Part shown: in pieces, positions 61,426-63,100 of the stretch | Numbering within the stretch: the first letter of the stretch is position 1 | Layout of the letters: every line of letters starts with the position of its first letter | Source of the DNA: Candidatus Poribacteria bacterium | GTDB lineage: Bacteria; Poribacteria; WGA-4E; WGA-3G | DNA length: 63,100 bases | Reading direction: 5' to 3' | NCBI GenBank assembly: GCA_022825665.1 | Contig: JAJDWI010000050.1 | Coordinates: 1-63,100, forward strand | The notes under the pieces: generated by a model | Database searches by the model: none | What the model saw: only the letters and a program-made list of their open reading frames with translations | What the model was told of the DNA's origin: nothing | Translations under genes and position numbers: made by a program

Positions 61426-62478
61426 CTATAAACCTTCTGCTATCAGGTCTCCGACTTCTTCTGTCGTATAACCCATACGTCCTGCACCGAGGTCTTTTAT
61501 TTTACCACTACCGAGTAGATTGCTAATAGAACTTTCAACTTTAGCAGCAGAATCCGCGTATCCAAGATGGTCTAACATCATTCCTGCAGCACCGATAGCT
61601 GCGATCGGGTTAATCTGATTTTTTCCTGTATATCGTGGCGCAGAACCGTGTATCGGTTCAAACATTGCAACGCTTTCTGGATTCAAATTACCTGATGCCG
61701 CGACCCCCATACCACCTTGAATCATTGCTCCAAGGTCTGTGATGATGTCACCAAACATATTACAGGTCACAATTACATCAAACCATTCAGGATTTTTTAC
61801 CATCCACATAGTTGTCGCATCAACAAACGCATATTCCTTTTTAATATCAGTGTAATCTTCACCTACTTCATCAAAAACCCGTCTCCACAAGTCGTGGGCG
61901 TATGTAAGGACGTTCGCTTTATCGCATAAAGTCAAGGTGTTTTCTTTATTACGTTTCTGTGTGAGTTCAAAAGCATATCGGACACATCGTTCTACACCTT
62001 TATAGGTGTTTATCATTTCCTGAATAACTACTTCATCGCGTGTCCCGCGTTTTAAAAATCCTCCAATACCAGAATATAAACCTTCAGTGTTTTCGCGAAC
62101 GATAATGAAATCAATGTCTTCCGGTCCTTTATCCTTCAATGGTGTTGGCACACCAGGATACAGTTTGACCGGTCGTAGGTTAATATAAAGATCAAGTTCA
62201 AAACGAACCTTTAATAAAATACCTTGTTCCAAAATACCGGGTTTTACATCAGGGTGTCCAATTGCACCAAGATAAATAGCATCAAGTCCACGCAACTCCT
62301 CAAGTACTGAATCAGGTAACACTTCTCCAGTTGCCAGATATCTGTCTCCACCGACATCGTATTCAACTGTTTCATACTTTATCCCTTCCTGTGCAGCAGC
62401 TGCCCCGAAGACCTTCATTGCTTCGCGTGTCACTTCGGGGCCAATTCCATCGCCAGGGATGAGACCGATTTTATACAT
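61426..62478 (-). CDS. leuB: 3-isopropylmalate dehydrogenase
   Basis: The protein has 350 residues from the ATG at 62478, with GGAGG 6 nt upstream; a longer frame from 62532 lacks it. The family start is [15 protein letters not shown]. The substrate Arg region is [34 protein letters not shown], the metal-site [13 protein letters not shown] and [15 protein letters not shown] follow. It oxidatively decarboxylates 3-isopropylmalate with NAD in leucine synthesis. Related tartrate or isocitrate dehydrogenases share most motifs, so LeuB is likely but not certain. No leuCD lies beside it. Confidence 0.9.
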   Translation of the reverse strand: MYKIGLIPGDGIGPEVTREAMKVFGAAAAQEGIKYETVEYDVGGDRYLATGEVLPDSVLEELRGLDAIYLGAIGHPDVKPGILEQGILLKVRFELDLYINLRPVKLYPGVPTPLKDKGPEDIDFIIVRENTEGLYSGIGGFLKRGTRDEVVIQEMINTYKGVERCVRYAFELTQKRNKENTLTLCDKANVLTYAHDLWRRVFDEVGEDYTDIKKEYAFVDATTMWMVKNPEWFDVIVTCNMFGDIITDLGAMIQGGMGVAASGNLNPESVAMFEPIHGSAPRYTGKNQINPIAAIGAAGMMLDHLGYADSAAKVESSISNLLGSGKIKDLGAGRMGYTTEEVGDLIAEGL

Positions 62479-62760
62479 ACATTTCCTCCATAAGATTAAG
62501 TCTATTTCTTGACGCATTCTATTGTAACACATCTGATGTGATATTGCAAATTTGGTATATTCTTAACAGAGTTATACCATTTCTAAATGATAACATTACA
62601 TTATTTGGTAGGTCGGGTAGAAGCGGTAGCGAAACCCGACTTACAATACATTATCTTCATTTAGTTGTTTTTTAGTTGTTTTTTTCATGTTTTTGGCTAA
62701 GTGTCCTCGATCCTGTAGTGGTAAGGGTTTAATCCAATTTTTTTTGTTGACTGAATTTAA

Positions 62761-62798
62761 AAAAAACAACTAAAAGCATACCGTTTAGTTGTTTTTTT
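62761..62798 (+). terminator. Hairpin with T-tract and upstream copies of its right arm
   Basis: A 14-bp stem (62761-62774 with 62784-62797, core CAACTAAA/TTTAGTTG) and a 9-nt loop, then more T. Two direct copies of TTTAGTTGTTTTTT-type sequence lie at about 62661-62686, so the left arm could pair with these instead. The plan is like that at 40331-40456. No gene ends here. Confidence 0.45.
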
Positions 62799-63035
62799 CG
62801 GTTTTTGTGTTTGGTATGTTATCATCGCATTGCAAAAATTTTATTTGATTTATTTGAAGATTTCGTTTTAGGATTTGGCTGATTGTCATTGGGTTCCTCA
62901 ATTTTGTCCGTTGTGAGTTGGATATTAGGTTATATTATACTTGATGGTCAATTGGGTTAAGTAGTGTTATTGATTTTGATAACAATATATATCCAATATG
63001 TTTGATGTGCGTTTCAGTTTTTGGTTTAGTTTTCA

Positions 63036-63089
63036 GTATTGTCTGAACCAGGATTTTCAAGATTTCAGGATTTTCAGGATAAGAGATTT
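63036..63089. repeat. 'tcctgaaaatcctg' intergenic repeat, inverted copy
   Basis: gtctgaaccaggattttcaa followed by gatttcaggattttcaggat and aagagat. It is the complement of the 39827-39902 family and runs to the window edge. Confidence 0.8.
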
Positions 63090-63100
63090 ATATGCCAATG

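Larger units (their letters stand above)
62479..63100. other. Intergenic region at the right edge
   Basis: No gene is visible. It holds a variant of the 'taggtcgg' repeat (near 62609-62643, with GGTCGGGT and ACCCGACT arms), a hairpin with related direct repeats (62661-62798), and an inverted 'tcctgaaaatcctg' repeat at the edge (63036-63089). Confidence 0.65.

Noticed and set aside
62701-62760. tRNA-like word (gatcctgtagtggtaaggg)
   Set aside because: The sequence cannot be folded into a cloverleaf with a matching acceptor stem and T-loop. No tRNA was seen anywhere in the window.

Overview
The window looks like a moderately AT-rich chromosome segment from an uncultured, Gram-negative-type bacterium. 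LolA, lipoproteins and many secreted repeat proteins point to two membranes. The mix of membrane-tethered sigma factors with Asp-box repeats, secreted WD40 and TPR proteins, Uma2, phytanoyl-CoA dioxygenase, ThuA, Gfo/Idh/MocA and sulfatase genes, and intergenic repeats of the type 'atcctgaaaatcctg', is what I associate with Candidatus Poribacteria (sponge-associated or pelagic). This placement is inferred from gene content and repeat style; no phylogeny was run.

Region by region. 1-12.4 kb is an accessory island: an ECF sigma factor fused through one membrane helix to an extracytoplasmic Asp-box (BNR) propeller, a trypsin-TPR protein, an IS4-like insertion sequence that has cut short a second sigma-propeller paralogue, and small envelope or hypothetical genes. 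Five promoter-like sites with the same architecture (TGCAmCC, exactly 19 nt, TCT) lie upstream of both sigma genes and three neighbouring transcription units, which suggests a local autoregulated ECF regulon. 13.4-16.3 kb holds a two-gene unit of a T5orf172/GIY-YIG membrane protein and a secreted vWA-like protein. 16.8-22.4 kb has full-length metH, a decayed EamA transporter remnant and a formylglycine-generating-enzyme-like lipoprotein. 22.4-25.6 kb is lolA-pgsA-thpR-recA.

25.7-32.3 kb is a complete Pup-proteasome locus in actinobacterial order: mpa/arc, dop, pup, prcB, prcA, pafA. All the catalytic residues I could check are present: beta-subunit T1/D17/K33, ligase and deamidase aspartates, Pup ending GGQ, and the ATPase ending in a Tyr-Leu tail. 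It has its own good sigma70-type promoter. 32.4-45.9 kb is metabolic: ppdK, Uma2, cupin, Gfo/Idh/MocA, rtcB, a truncated ThuA gene, PhyH, argH, pyrF and a sulfatase-like hydrolase. 45.9-55.9 kb is mostly a minus-strand group of secreted WD40 protein, WD40-trypsin fusion and two membrane TPR proteins, with an FNR-type reductase between them. 56.2-62.5 kb is housekeeping: tyrA-cmk-plsC, ychF, a methyltransferase and leuB.

The intergenic regions carry several repeat families: a ~140 bp palindromic MITE-like element (one copy nested in another, one cut by the IS, one sitting between a sigma gene and its predicted promoter), the 'tcctgaaaatcctg' family, and short palindromic families. I found no rRNA, tRNA or CRISPR array.
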